Counted from the stretch's first letter, positions 7,485 to 18,911 are shown. The stretch is 64,000 bases of DNA from Stutzerimonas decontaminans (GCF_000661915.1 NZ_CP007509.1:1922001-1986000); one strand, 5' to 3'. The notes: generated by a model from the sequence alone, not told the origin. Translations and numbers: made by a program.

Positions 7485-9205
7485 CGACTGGTTTCCTGGT
7501 GCTTGCGTTGTTCGTAGAGAAATTTTCGCCGCAGCAGCTCGCCGGGGTTATCCGGAATCTGTCGCAGCCATTGTTCCATCGCCTGTTGCCGCTCCTGCTC
7601 GGGAAGCGCCTCGTGCTGCGCCAGCGCTGCAGCGGCATCCTGTCCTTGCGATTCTGAAGTCGTTTCGCTCGCCGAAGGCTGCGCCGCGCCACTGGCCTCA
7701 CGATCCGGTTCGCCCTCGGCGTCGTCAGGCGAAGGTGAGCTGGTCGAGCCTGGTTCCTGCAGCCGCTGTGGCTGCGGCTGCGGCAGGGATTCTTCGGTCT
7801 GCTCGGCCTGCTGATCCTGATCTTGCTCGGACTCAGACTGTTCCTCACGGCGGCGTAGCAGCTCTTCGATTAGTGCCTTGTTGCGTTGTGCCGGCTGCAG
7901 ATCGGGTTGCAGTTCGAGTGCCTGGTCGTACGCATCGATGGCGGCCTCGAGCTCGTTGCCGCGGGCCAGGGCGTTGCCGCGATTGTAGTGGTCGACAGCC
8001 GTATCGCCTGCGGCGAACAGCTCTGCGGCGCCGGCATAGTCACCGGCCTGGTAGAGGGCGGTTGCCCGCCAGCGGTGATCGACGAAGCGCTCGGCCGCCT
8101 CGGCCGGCTGTTGTGCCTCGAGCAGGCGCTGGCCCTGCTGATCGCGCCGCAGCCAGAGGTCGTCCAGCTCCAGCGCGCTGGCCGGTTGCGGCTGCAACAG
8201 CAGAAGCGGCAGGCAGAACAGCCAGCCGCGGCGGCCAGCAAGGGCAGCAAGCAGAAGCAATGGCAGAAGCAGCCAATGGCCCTGGTCGAGCCAGGCTTCC
8301 AGACGGGTCATTTCGTCGTCGTGCTGCAGCGATCCGGCCTTATCGAACAGGCCGAGCGCTGCGAGATCGTCGTCCCCCAGGCGTGCCTGTTGGTAGCGTC
8401 CGCCCAGTTCTGTGGCCAGGCGCTGCAGCCGTGCGTTATCCAGACGCGGGATCAGGATTGCGCCCTGGGCGTCCTTGAGAAAGCTGCCGCTCTCTCCGGC
8501 AATCGGCGCGCCCTGTTCGGTGCCGACGCCGAGAATCAGCAGGCGCTCGCCGCGCCCTTGCATCAAGGTGCCGATGGCGCTGCGTTCGTGCTCGTCCAGA
8601 CTGCTGCCGATCAGCAGCAAACGCCCCCGGCCCAGCCCCGCCTGCTCGAGCAGGGCGAGACCCTTGGCGACAGCGAGGTCTGCACGTTGGCCGGGCTCGG
8701 GCATCAGCGCCGGATGCAAGGCATCCAGCAGATTGCGAGTGGTTGCCAGGTCGTCGGACAGTGGCACCACGGTGTGGGCGCTGCCGGCGAATACCACGAC
8801 GGCGGTCTGTACATCCTGTCGCCGCTCCAGCAGATCCAGCAGTTTGCGCTTGGCCTGCTCGAGGCGCGTGGGTGGAACGTCGCCGGCGAGCATCGGGGGG
8901 GTCAGTTCCAGCAGCACCACCAGCGGATCGCTGCGCTTCACGCTGGGTTGCTCGAAGCGCTGCCAGCTGGGGCCGAGCAATGCGATGACGGCCAACAGCC
9001 AGGCAAGGCCAAGCACCAGCCAGGGCAGGCGACTGTGGCGCAGCCGGCCGCGGGTCAGCAGGGCAGCATGAAAGGCTTCCGGGAGCAGGCGCTGCCAGCG
9101 GCCGATCTGCAACTGACGATGCCAGAGCCGCCACAGCAACCAGATCAGCAGGGGCAGGACGATCAGCCAGTAGGGCCGCAGTAGGTGGGGCAGCAGTTCG
9201 TTCAT
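7481..9205 (-). CDS. BatB/BatC fusion: VWA-like domain plus TPR protein
   Basis: 574 residues: two N-terminal membrane helices (LIVLPLLIWLLWRLW; WLVLGLAWLLAVIALLG), a von Willebrand A-like domain (~85-300), a further helix pair (~310-355), TPR repeats (~385-460: DHYNRGNALARGNELEAAIDAYDQALEL, split) and a Gln/Glu/Ser-rich low-complexity tail. Separate BatB and BatC proteins in other bacteria are fused here. Oddity: the metal-ion site expected as DxSxS reads LELTPPMLAG (about residue 93), so the MIDAS motif is missing its key residues. Start and stop codons overlap those of neighbours (ATGA). Confidence 0.8.
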   Translation of the reverse strand: MNELLPHLLRPYWLIVLPLLIWLLWRLWHRQLQIGRWQRLLPEAFHAALLTRGRLRHSRLPWLVLGLAWLLAVIALLGPSWQRFEQPSVKRSDPLVVLLELTPPMLAGDVPPTRLEQAKRKLLDLLERRQDVQTAVVVFAGSAHTVVPLSDDLATTRNLLDALHPALMPEPGQRADLAVAKGLALLEQAGLGRGRLLLIGSSLDEHERSAIGTLMQGRGERLLILGVGTEQGAPIAGESGSFLKDAQGAILIPRLDNARLQRLATELGGRYQQARLGDDDLAALGLFDKAGSLQHDDEMTRLEAWLDQGHWLLLPLLLLAALAGRRGWLFCLPLLLLQPQPASALELDDLWLRRDQQGQRLLEAQQPAEAAERFVDHRWRATALYQAGDYAGAAELFAAGDTAVDHYNRGNALARGNELEAAIDAYDQALELQPDLQPAQRNKALIEELLRRREEQSESEQDQDQQAEQTEESLPQPQPQRLQEPGSTSSPSPDDAEGEPDREASGAAQPSASETTSESQGQDAAAALAQHEALPEQERQQAMEQWLRQIPDNPGELLRRKFLYEQRKHQETSR

Positions 9206-10221
9206 CGGCGCTGCTCCCGCCGCCATGCCAGCCGTTGCAGCTGCGCGCTCCACAGGCTGGCCGCCACCATCAGCAGGCTGATCAGCAGCGCCGCCGACAA
9301 CGGCCAGACGTAAAGCGCTTCGGCGATGCGCGCCTGGGTCGGTTGCTGAGCGGCTGGTTCGAGCCGATCCAGTGTAGCGCCGATCGCCTTCAGCTCTGCG
9401 CTGGTGGCGGCGCGAAAGTACTCCCCGCCGGTCTGTTCGGCGATGGCGCGAAGGGTGGGCTCGTCCAGATCCAGACCCGGGTTGAAGCCGAAGCGGCTGA
9501 GCACGCCGCCTTCCTCTGGAACAGCGCCAATGCCGATGGTGTGGATGCGTACGCCTTCATCGGCGGCCAGGGATGCCGCCAGCAGCGGCTCGATCTCGCC
9601 GCCGTTGCTGGCGCCATCGGTGATCAGCACCAGCACACGGCTGTTCGCTGGACGGTCCCGCAGGCGTTTCACCGCCAGGCCGATGGCATCGCCGATGGCG
9701 GTGTTGCTGCCGGCAATGCCGACCCGCGCCTCGTCCAGCCAAACCCTTACGGTGCGGCGGTCGAAGGTCAGCGGGGCCTGCAGGTAGGCCTTGCTGCCGA
9801 ACAGGATCAGGCCGACGCGATCGCCGTGGCGCTGTTCGATGAAGTCCCCCAGCAGCACCTTGACCAGCTCCAGGCGTGTCAGCTCCTCGCCTTGCCATTG
9901 CATATCGGGGTAATCCATCGAGCCGGAAACATCCACGGCCAGCAGCAGATCGCGGCCACTGGTGGGCAGTGGTAGCGGTTCACCGAGCCACTGCGGGCGA
10001 GCGGCGGCAAACAGCAGCAGCAACCAGATGGTCAGGTAGGGCAATTGCTGGCGCCAGGCGGGCAGGGCGACGCGAGCACGGCGACCGGACAGCTGCTGCA
10101 GTTCGTCTAGAAAGCTGACCTTCAAGGCGGCTTCGCCACTGTCCGCCGGCGGCAGCAGTGCGCGCAGCAGCCAGGGCAATGGCAGCAGCACCAAGATCCA
10201 GGGCCAGGCCAGTTCAAACAT
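9202..10221 (-). CDS. batA: BatA-like VWA-domain membrane protein
   Basis: 339 residues: N-terminal membrane anchor (FELAWPWILVLLPLPWLLRALL), second helix (~55-75), VWA domain with an intact MIDAS motif DVSGSMDYPD (about residue 92) and downstream TDGASNGG, and a C-terminal membrane helix (PLSAALLISLLMVAASLW). Integral inner-membrane protein with the VWA domain in the periplasm or cytoplasm depending on helix count. Overlaps the DUF4381 gene by 8 bp and batB/C by 4. Confidence 0.85.
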   Translation of the reverse strand: MFELAWPWILVLLPLPWLLRALLPPADSGEAALKVSFLDELQQLSGRRARVALPAWRQQLPYLTIWLLLLFAAARPQWLGEPLPLPTSGRDLLLAVDVSGSMDYPDMQWQGEELTRLELVKVLLGDFIEQRHGDRVGLILFGSKAYLQAPLTFDRRTVRVWLDEARVGIAGSNTAIGDAIGLAVKRLRDRPANSRVLVLITDGASNGGEIEPLLAASLAADEGVRIHTIGIGAVPEEGGVLSRFGFNPGLDLDEPTLRAIAEQTGGEYFRAATSAELKAIGATLDRLEPAAQQPTQARIAEALYVWPLSAALLISLLMVAASLWSAQLQRLAWRREQRR

Positions 10222-10708
10222 GCTTGCGAATCCAGATATCGACGGATTGTTCCAGGCCGTCGATGGCCTTGTCGTCGAGCCGGCACTCGGCCCGATAGGC
10301 GCCTTCGACCAGGATCATCCAGCGCGTCAGTCCGGCAGCCGGACAGCGGCTGTCGAGAAAGGCTAGCCAGGCTCGCCCGCTGAGCGTGTGCGGGTGGTCG
10401 TCGGGATAACGGATGCGGCACAGGCGCTTGAGCAGCCCATTGAGCTGCTGCAGCCATTGGCTGGCCGGCTGGCTGCCGTAAGGCTTGCTCAGGCGAGACA
10501 GCTCGATCAGTGCCTCCTGACGCTCTGGGTCCAGCGGCGCCTCTGGCTGAGCACGAGGTTTACGCCGGATCAGCTGATGGCGAAAACGCCAGAAAGCCGC
10601 AAACACGCAGAGCAGCAACAACCCGAGCAGCCACCAGCCCGGCGCAGGGGGCCACCAGTGGACAGGTTCCGGGTTGATCAGGGGGGCCAGTTCGTCGAGC
10701 GGGTTCAT
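10214..10708 (-). CDS. DUF4381 membrane protein of the moxR-bat operon
   Basis: 164 residues. N-terminal NPLDELAPLINPEPVHWWPPAPGWWLLGLLLL leads into one membrane helix (~25-45); the rest is a basic helical cytoplasmic domain ending in DGLEQSVDIWIRKH. This is the small DUF4381 component always found between the DUF58 and VWA genes. No biochemical function is known. ATGA overlap with the DUF58 gene. Confidence 0.8.
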   Translation of the reverse strand: MNPLDELAPLINPEPVHWWPPAPGWWLLGLLLLCVFAAFWRFRHQLIRRKPRAQPEAPLDPERQEALIELSRLSKPYGSQPASQWLQQLNGLLKRLCRIRYPDDHPHTLSGRAWLAFLDSRCPAAGLTRWMILVEGAYRAECRLDDKAIDGLEQSVDIWIRKHV

Positions 10709-11666
10709 GGTCGTGCACTCGGATGCCGGACGCTCAGATGCTCGCGTAACTGTTCGACCAGGTCATGCTGGGTGTCGAGTGGCATCAGTGGCACCCGTAG
10801 GCGATCGGCCAGGCGTTGCCAACGCGCACCGCGTGCTTCTCCCATCTCCCGGTAGCGCTGACGCAGGGCTGCGTCATGGGTGTCCAGTTCCAGCCGTGCG
10901 TTGCCTTCGCTGAAGCGCAGCAGGCCCGCGGCAGGCAGAGCGTGATCCAGCGGGTCGAACAGCGGCAGCAACAGCAGATCGACATGCCGTGCCAGCAGGC
11001 TTAGCTGCTGTTCGGCGGCATCGGTCAGGGTTCGCTCGTCGCAGAGAATTACCGACAGGCTGCCGGGGCGTAACACTTCGCGCGTCCTGCGCAGCGCCAT
11101 GCTGAAGGCTTCCGTGTCGAGCGGGCTCTCCGGGTGCAGGCGGTTGTTGGCTTGCGTGACGCGATCGAGCAGCTGCAGCAGGCTCTGCTTGCTGCGCCGA
11201 GGCTTGATCTCTTGCTGTTCGCTGCCGAATACCAGGCCGCCGACCCGGTCGTTGTGGCTGAGCGCTGCCCAGCCAATCAGTGCTGCGGCCTGGGCTGCCA
11301 GCACCGACTTGAGCAGGCGGCCGCTGCCGAAGAACAGGCGTGGACTCTGCTCGACGACGATGTAGATCGGGCGCTCGCGTTCTTCGTGGAAAAGTTTGGT
11401 ATGCGGCTCCTGGGTGCGCGCGGTGACTCGCCAGTCGATGGTGCGCACATCATCGCCGGCCTGATAAACACGCACTTGGTCGAAATCCACGCCACGCCCG
11501 CGCAGCTTGGAATGATGCAAACCCACCAGCGGGCTGCGACGATGGGGCGTGGAAAAGATGGGCACTTCACGGACCCGATGGCGCATATCGATCAGCTCGG
11601 CCAGGCTCACCCTGATCCCGGCGTCCTGCTCGTTCGGCTGCCGGCTGCCGGAAGCCTGCGGTTGCA

Positions 11667-11667
<1 letters not shown>
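10705..11667 (-). CDS. DUF58 protein (MoxR-associated)
   Basis: 320 residues without membrane helices. The DUF58 core is visible as GRGVDFDQVRVYQAGDDVRTIDWRVTARTQEPHTKLF (split) around residues 60-95, followed by a VWA-like fold (IYIVVEQSPRLFFGS, SVILCDERTLTDAAEQ). Start is ATG at 11667, sharing one base with the moxR stop (TGATG). Family role: partner of the MoxR AAA+ ATPase, mechanism unknown. Confidence 0.85.
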
Positions 11668-12626
<959 letters not shown>

Positions 12627-12837
12627 CGTTTCGCTTCTTCCAGGGTAGGCGGCAAATCGGCTGGCGTGGCTGGCGGAGCCGCCGGCTGCTATCGACTGCT
12701 ACAGACAGTCGCAGATGACTGTTGCAGAGGCGCCACTTTACTGCATTAACCCTCGACTAGACTAACCTTGAACCTTCGACCTGTGCCGTCAGTCACTACC
12801 GACGAGCCTTTCCCCAGCAAGCCAAGCGGAGCCATAC

Positions 12838-15800
12838 ATGGCGTTCTTTTCAGCGGCCAGCAAGGCCGACTTTCAGCAGCAATTGCAGACAGCCTTAGCG
12901 CAACACGTAGACACGAAAATCCTGCCGCAACTGAATCTGTTCGCCGAACAGTTCTTCGGTATCGTCGCGTTGCCCGAGCTCACCGAGCGGCGCATGAGCG
13001 ACCTGGTCGGTTCGACGCTGGCCAGCTGGCGCTTGCTGGAGCGCTTCGATCCTTCCACGCCCGAGGTGCAGGTATTCAACCCGGATTTCGAAAAGCATGG
13101 CTGGCAGTCGACCCACAGTGTGGTCGAGGTGCTGCATCCGGATATGCCGTTTCTGGTCGATTCGGTGCGCATGGAGCTGACCCGGCGCGGCTATAGCATC
13201 CACACCCTGCAGACCAGTGTGCTGCAGGTCCGTCGTGCCGCCGACGGCAGCCTGCTGGAACTGCTGCCCAAGGATGAGCGTGCTGGCGATAGCCACGCCG
13301 AATCGCTGATCTTCGTCGAAATCGACCGCTGCGCCAGCCCATCGGCATTGCGTGAACTTGAGCAATCACTGTTGGGCGTGCTGGCCGACGTGCGCCAGGT
13401 GGTCGGTGATTTCGCTGCGATGAAGGGCAAGGCCGTCGAGCTGCAGGGGCGCCTGGAGCAGGTCAACCTGAGTATCGACGGCGACGAGCTGGACGAGATT
13501 CGTGACTTCATGCGCTGGTTGGCTGATGACCACTTCACCTTCCTCGGTTACGAAGAGTTCTCCGTGCAGGAGCAGGCCGACGGTGGACGAATCGTCTACG
13601 ACGAAAGCTCGCTGCTGGGGCTGTCGCGCACGATGCGCACCGGGCTTTCCGAGGAAGAGCAATCACTCACCGCGCAATCGGTGAGCTATCTGCGTGACCC
13701 GCTGCTGCTGTCCTTTGCCAAGGCGGCGATGCCCAGCCGCGTGCACCGTCCGGCTTACCCGGACTTCGTCTCCGTGCGTGAATTCGATGACGAGGGGCGC
13801 GTGGTTCGCGAGTGCCGCTTCCTCGGGCTGTTCACCTCGTCGGTCTACACCCAGAGCGTGAGGCGCATTCCGTTCATTCGCCGCAAGGTAGAGACGGTGG
13901 TGCAGCGCGCCAATTTCGGCAGCTCCGCGCACCTGGCCAAGGAGCTGGTGCAGGTTCTTGAGGTGCTGCCGCGCGATGAATTGTTCCAGGCGCCGATCGA
14001 CGAGCTGTTCGAAAACGCTATCGCCATCGTGCAGATCCAGGAACGCAATCGGCTGCGGCTGTTCCTGCGTTTCGATCCGTATCGACGATTCTGCTACTGC
14101 CTGGTCTATGTGCCGCGCGACAGCTACTCCACCGAGACACGGTTGAAGATTCAGCAAGTGTTGCAGGAGCGGCTGGAAGCCAGCGATTGCGAATTCTCCA
14201 CCTATTTCTCCGAATCGGTGCTGATCCGGGTCCAGTTCATCCTGCGCCTGGACCCCAGCAGGGCGGTGCAAGTCGATCCGGCGCGTCTCGAGCAGGAGGT
14301 ACTGCAGGCGTGCCGCACCTGGCAGGACGACTATCAGAGCCTGATCGTCGAACGTTTCGGTGAGGCCAAGGGCACCCATCTGCTCAGCGAATTTCCGAAG
14401 GGCTTCCCGGCCGGCTATCGCGAGCGCTTCTCGCCGCAGTCGGCCACCGTCGACATGCAGCATGTGCTTGATCTAAGTGAAGAGCGCCCGCTGGTGATGA
14501 GCTTCTATCAGCCAATCACGGCTGAAGAGAATCGCCTGCACTGCAAGCTTTATCACCTGAATACGCCGCTGCCGCTGTCGGACATCCTGCCAATCATGGA
14601 GAACCTGGGGCTGCGGGTGCTCGGTGAGTTTCCGTTCCGGTTGCGCGACCGCAGTGGCCGCGAATACTGGATACACGACTTCGCCTTCACCTATGCCGAA
14701 GGTCTGGAAATCGACCTGCTGGAGATCAACGAGGCGCTGCAGGATGCGTTCATCCACATCTACGGTGGCTTCGCCGAGAACGATGGATTCAACCGTCTGG
14801 TGCTGACCGCCGGGCTGGCGTGGCGTGAAGTGGCGCTGCTGCGTGCCTATGCGCGTTATCTCAAGCAGATCCGCATGGGCTTCGACCTGGGCTACATCGC
14901 CAGCGCGCTGCTCAACCACACGGACATCGCCCGCGAGCTGGTGCGGCTGTTCAAGATGCGCTTCTACCTGGCGCGCAAGTTGGGCGACGAAGATTTGGCC
15001 GACAAGCAGCAACGGCTGGAACAGGCGATTCTCTCGGCGTTGGATGACGTGGCGGTACTCAACGAGGATCGGATTCTGCGGCGCTATCTGGCGCTGATCC
15101 AGGCCACCCTGCGGACCAACTTCTATCAGCCGGATGCCAGCGGCAAACCGAAGCCATATTTCAGCTTCAAGCTTGACCCGCGCTCGATCCCGGAGATGCC
15201 CCGGCCGGCGCCGATGTACGAAATCTTCGTCTATTCGCCGCGGGTCGAGGGCGTGCACCTGCGCGGCGGCAAGGTCGCACGCGGCGGGCTGCGCTGGTCC
15301 GACCGCGAGGAGGATTACCGCACCGAAGTGCTCGGCCTGGTCAAGGCGCAGCAGGTCAAGAATGCCGTGATCGTTCCCGGCGGCGCGAAAGGCGGCTTCG
15401 TGCCGCGTCGGCTGCCTACCAGCGGTACGCGTGACGATATTCAGGCAGAGGCGATCGCCTGCTATCGCATCTTCATCAGCGGGCTGCTCGATATCACCGA
15501 CAACCTGCGCGAAGGCCAGGTCGCTCCGCCGGCGAACGTGTTGCGCTATGACGGTGACGACCCCTACCTGGTGGTTGCCGCGGACAAGGGCACGGCGAGC
15601 TTCTCGGACATCGCTAACGGCATCGCCGCCGAATACGACTTCTGGCTCGGCGACGCCTTTGCCTCGGGTGGTTCGGCAGGTTACGACCACAAGAAGATGG
15701 GCATCACCGCACGCGGTGCCTGGGTTTCCGTGCAGCGACATTTCCGCGAGCGCGGCATCAACGTGCAGACCGACCCGATCAGCGTCATCGGCATCGGCGA

Positions 15801-17688
15801 CATGGCCGGCGACGTGTTCGGCAACGGTTTGCTGATGTCCGAAACATTGCAATTGGTGGCTGCGTTCAACCACCTGCATGTCTTCATCGATCCCAATCCC
15901 GACCCGGCTCGCAGTTTCGTCGAGCGCAAGCGTCTGTTCGAATTGCCGCGCTCGTCCTGGACGGATTACGACGCCTCGCTGATATCCGAGGGCGGCGGGA
16001 TTTTCCCGCGTTCGGCCAAGCGGGTGGCGATCACGCCGCAGATGAAAGAACGTTTCGCCATCGAAGCGGACCAGCTGACTCCCGCCGAGCTGATCAATGC
16101 GCTGCTCAAGGCGCCAGTGGATCTGCTGTGGAATGGTGGCATCGGCACTTACGTGAAGAGCAGCAGCGAGAGCCACGCCGAAGTCGGCGACAAGGCCAAC
16201 GATGCGGTGCGGGTCAATGGCGCCGATCTGCGCGCCAAGGTGGTGGGCGAGGGCGGCAACCTCGGCATGACCCAGCTGGGGCGTGTCGAGTACGCCCTGC
16301 ATGGCGGTTCGAGCAATACCGACTTCATCGACAACGCTGGCGGCGTCGATTGCTCGGATCACGAAGTGAACATCAAGATTCTGCTCAATGAGGTGGTTAG
16401 TGCCGGTGACATGACCGCCAAGCAGCGCGACCAGCTGTTGTTCGAGATGACGGACGCGGTCGCCGAGCTGGTGCTGCAAAACAACTACAAGCAAACCCAG
16501 GCGCTGTCCCAGGCGCAGCATCGCTCGCGTGAGCGGGCTGCCGAGTACGTTCGGCTGATCAACGCGCTGGAGGCTGCCGGGCAGCTCGACCGTGCGCTGG
16601 AGTTTCTGCCGACCGATGAGGCGCTGGCCGAGCGCGCGACTACCGGCAAGGGGCTCACCCGGCCGGAGCTTTCGGTGCTGATCTCATACAGCAAGATCGA
16701 GCTCAAGAAAGCCCTGCTGGATTCGCGTGTGCCGGATGACGATTATCTCGCCCGCGAAATGGACAGCGCCTTCCCGCAGCAGCTGGCCGAGCGTTTCCGC
16801 AATGCCATGCTGCAGCATCGCCTCAAGCGCGAAATCGTCGCGACCCAGATCGCCAACGATCTGGTCAACAACATGGGCATCACCTTCGTTCAGCGTCTGA
16901 ACGAAGCAACCGGTATGAGCGCGGCGAACGTCGCCGGTGCCTACGTCATCGTGCGCGATATCTTCCATCTGCCCCACTGGTTCAGGCAGATCGAGGCGTT
17001 GGATCACAAGGTTCCCGCCGAGCTGCAACTGAGCCTGATGGACGAGTTGATGCGTCTGGGACGACGGGCCACACGCTGGTTCCTGCGCAATCGTCGCAGC
17101 GAGCTGGATGCCGCGAGGGATGTCGCGCACTTCGGCCCACGTGTTGCTGCCCTTGGTTTGAAACTCGATGAACTGCTGCAAGGTTCGACTCGCGACCATT
17201 GGCAGGAACGCTACCGGCGATACACCGAAGCCGGCGTGCCCGAGCTGCTGGCGCGCATGGTTGCAGGGACCAACCACCTCTACACGCTCCTGCCGATTCT
17301 GGAGGCGGCCGACGAAACCGGGCAGGTTCCCGCGCAGGTTGCTGCGGCTTACTTTGCCGTTGGGGGTGCCCTGGAGCTGCCGTGGTATCTCCACCAGCTG
17401 ACCAATCTACCGGTAGCCAACAATTGGCAGGCGCTGGCGCGCGAAGGGTTCCGAGATGATCTCGACTCGCAGCAACGCAGCATTACGGTATCGGTGTTGC
17501 AGATGGAGAACGGCCCGGAGTCGATCAGTGAGCGAGTGGATGCCTGGCTGGCTCAACGACCCGCACAGCTGGAGCGGTGGCGATCAATGCTGGCGGAGTT
17601 GCGTGGTGCGAGCGGCAATGACTACGCGATATACGCCGTCGCCAGTCGGGAACTGCAGGGGCTTGCGCAGTCGGTGGGACATAGCTGA
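12838..17688 (+). CDS. gdhB: NAD-specific glutamate dehydrogenase (180-kDa type)
   Basis: 1616 residues, the length of the large NAD-dependent GDH of P. aeruginosa. The long N-terminal regulatory part contains ACT-like segments (e.g. HPDMPFLVDSVRMELTRRG). The catalytic core includes GGLRWSDREEDYRTEVLGLV and GGAKGGFV (catalytic lysine about residue 851), and the dinucleotide-binding part GIGDMAGDVFGNGLL and GGNLGMTQ. Oxidatively deaminates glutamate to 2-oxoglutarate and ammonium with NAD+, a catabolic nitrogen/carbon step. Only a weak GCGGAG precedes the ATG. A terminator follows at 17761. Confidence 0.95.
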   Translation: MAFFSAASKADFQQQLQTALAQHVDTKILPQLNLFAEQFFGIVALPELTERRMSDLVGSTLASWRLLERFDPSTPEVQVFNPDFEKHGWQSTHSVVEVLHPDMPFLVDSVRMELTRRGYSIHTLQTSVLQVRRAADGSLLELLPKDERAGDSHAESLIFVEIDRCASPSALRELEQSLLGVLADVRQVVGDFAAMKGKAVELQGRLEQVNLSIDGDELDEIRDFMRWLADDHFTFLGYEEFSVQEQADGGRIVYDESSLLGLSRTMRTGLSEEEQSLTAQSVSYLRDPLLLSFAKAAMPSRVHRPAYPDFVSVREFDDEGRVVRECRFLGLFTSSVYTQSVRRIPFIRRKVETVVQRANFGSSAHLAKELVQVLEVLPRDELFQAPIDELFENAIAIVQIQERNRLRLFLRFDPYRRFCYCLVYVPRDSYSTETRLKIQQVLQERLEASDCEFSTYFSESVLIRVQFILRLDPSRAVQVDPARLEQEVLQACRTWQDDYQSLIVERFGEAKGTHLLSEFPKGFPAGYRERFSPQSATVDMQHVLDLSEERPLVMSFYQPITAEENRLHCKLYHLNTPLPLSDILPIMENLGLRVLGEFPFRLRDRSGREYWIHDFAFTYAEGLEIDLLEINEALQDAFIHIYGGFAENDGFNRLVLTAGLAWREVALLRAYARYLKQIRMGFDLGYIASALLNHTDIARELVRLFKMRFYLARKLGDEDLADKQQRLEQAILSALDDVAVLNEDRILRRYLALIQATLRTNFYQPDASGKPKPYFSFKLDPRSIPEMPRPAPMYEIFVYSPRVEGVHLRGGKVARGGLRWSDREEDYRTEVLGLVKAQQVKNAVIVPGGAKGGFVPRRLPTSGTRDDIQAEAIACYRIFISGLLDITDNLREGQVAPPANVLRYDGDDPYLVVAADKGTASFSDIANGIAAEYDFWLGDAFASGGSAGYDHKKMGITARGAWVSVQRHFRERGINVQTDPISVIGIGDMAGDVFGNGLLMSETLQLVAAFNHLHVFIDPNPDPARSFVERKRLFELPRSSWTDYDASLISEGGGIFPRSAKRVAITPQMKERFAIEADQLTPAELINALLKAPVDLLWNGGIGTYVKSSSESHAEVGDKANDAVRVNGADLRAKVVGEGGNLGMTQLGRVEYALHGGSSNTDFIDNAGGVDCSDHEVNIKILLNEVVSAGDMTAKQRDQLLFEMTDAVAELVLQNNYKQTQALSQAQHRSRERAAEYVRLINALEAAGQLDRALEFLPTDEALAERATTGKGLTRPELSVLISYSKIELKKALLDSRVPDDDYLAREMDSAFPQQLAERFRNAMLQHRLKREIVATQIANDLVNNMGITFVQRLNEATGMSAANVAGAYVIVRDIFHLPHWFRQIEALDHKVPAELQLSLMDELMRLGRRATRWFLRNRRSELDAARDVAHFGPRVAALGLKLDELLQGSTRDHWQERYRRYTEAGVPELLARMVAGTNHLYTLLPILEAADETGQVPAQVAAAYFAVGGALELPWYLHQLTNLPVANNWQALAREGFRDDLDSQQRSITVSVLQMENGPESISERVDAWLAQRPAQLERWRSMLAELRGASGNDYAIYAVASRELQGLAQSVGHS

Positions 17689-17760
17689 TGGCGTCTCGTC
17701 GACCCTCCCACGGCTAATCCGGTCCGAGGGAGGGGCTGCCTCCGATTTGCCATGACGAAC

Positions 17761-17792
17761 AGCGCACCGCCCCCGGCGGTGCGCTGTTTTGT
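17761..17792 (+). terminator. Intrinsic terminator after gdhB
   Basis: AGCGCACCGCC-CCC-GGCGGTGCGCT stem-loop followed by GTTTTGTTGTT. It also sits upstream of the end of the convergent gene at 17842. Confidence 0.85.
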
Positions 17793-17841
17793 TGTTCAGG
17801 TCAGGATTGAGACGTAGCGAGGATCAGCGGCAGCAAGTGCA

Positions 17842-18756
17842 TCAGTCCTGCACAGGAAGGCCGACCGTGAAGCGGGTGATCTGCGGCAGATCACGCAGGT
17901 AGCGGATGAGGTCTGGCGCGCCAGCATTCTTCAGCCCCTCGCCGATCGCATTGGCGGTGGGATCACGCTTTTCCAGCAACAGCAGTTCCGAGTTTCTGGT
18001 ATCGCGCAGCAGTGTCAGGCGGGCGTAGGGGACCTGGCTGTCGAGAAGCAACGCCATGAACTCGCGGTCGCTCCAGGCTTGAGCCGGCATCGTCACGGCA
18101 TGGTATTGAGTATCCAGCGCGTGGACGCCGGAACGGTCGAGTCGGTAATCGGTTACGTCGGCTCGGAGCATCACTTCAAGGCCGCGCAAGCGGGCATAGG
18201 CGACCGCACAGGCAAATGCTTCGAGATGGTGCTCGCCGGCCCAGTAAAGCCGCTCACCGAGCCAGCTGGCCTGACGGACATCTATCCGGGTGCCTTTGTC
18301 GAATCCGGGCAAGGCGCTACCGAGTGCCCGAAGGAAATCCTTGTAACTGATGATGCGCACCTGCCGGCAGGCAGAGGTACTGGCGAAGGCCTCGAAGGTC
18401 GGATAGCTCGGGCCGGTTTTACGCTGGCCACCGAAGCCGTCGATCTGTCGCAAGTCGAGCTGTGACTGGACGCATTCCTTGCTGATCAGTCGGGTCAGGG
18501 CCGCATGGGCGCGCGCCTTGTCTTCCTGAACCGGGCCGGATAGTGCGCCGCGTGGAAGCTCGAGCAGACGCTGTAGGCAAGGGCCGTCATTCCAGAAGAT
18601 GCTGGGCTCGGGTTCCGGTAAGCGGGAAAAGGGCAGCTGCAAACTGCTGGCGCGCTCCTGAATCGGCAGCGAAGCCTTGGGGCGCAGCCCGAGGCGTTGC
18701 GCAAGTCTGGCGATTTGAGATGTCAGTGAGGGCATGGACTCGGGCAGGCTCATCAT
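17842..18756 (-). CDS. Conserved hypothetical protein (possibly DUF6685)
   Basis: 304 residues, soluble, no signal peptide or membrane segment. I recognise it only as the conserved pseudomonad gene next to gdhB; the domain name DUF6685 is a guess. Visible segments: DLRQIDGFGGQRKTGPSYP, FDKGTRIDVRQASWLGERLYWAGE, and DVTDYRLDRSG. Three ATGs are possible (18756, 18753, 18735); the first has a GAGAG element upstream. Convergent with gdhB, divergent from the DUF2835 gene. Confidence 0.65.
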   Translation of the reverse strand: MMSLPESMPSLTSQIARLAQRLGLRPKASLPIQERASSLQLPFSRLPEPEPSIFWNDGPCLQRLLELPRGALSGPVQEDKARAHAALTRLISKECVQSQLDLRQIDGFGGQRKTGPSYPTFEAFASTSACRQVRIISYKDFLRALGSALPGFDKGTRIDVRQASWLGERLYWAGEHHLEAFACAVAYARLRGLEVMLRADVTDYRLDRSGVHALDTQYHAVTMPAQAWSDREFMALLLDSQVPYARLTLLRDTRNSELLLLEKRDPTANAIGEGLKNAGAPDLIRYLRDLPQITRFTVGLPVQD

Positions 18757-18911
18757 GTTGCTTGAGCTCTCAGGGCTACGGCCGAAGTGTGGCAGACCTG
18801 TGACGATTGCGCACGGCCTTTGCGCCATTGACGACTGCGCCCTGACCAGGGCGGGTCAATCCTCGCCTGCCGATGTGGCAATATCGCTGAGTCGATCACT
18901 AAGGAGCCTCC

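Noticed and set aside
14473..16521. 682-codon open frame on the minus strand inside gdhB
   Set aside because: Shadow of the codon bias of gdhB: low-complexity His/Gln/Arg-rich translation, no motif, no ribosome binding site; gdhB on the plus strand is certain.
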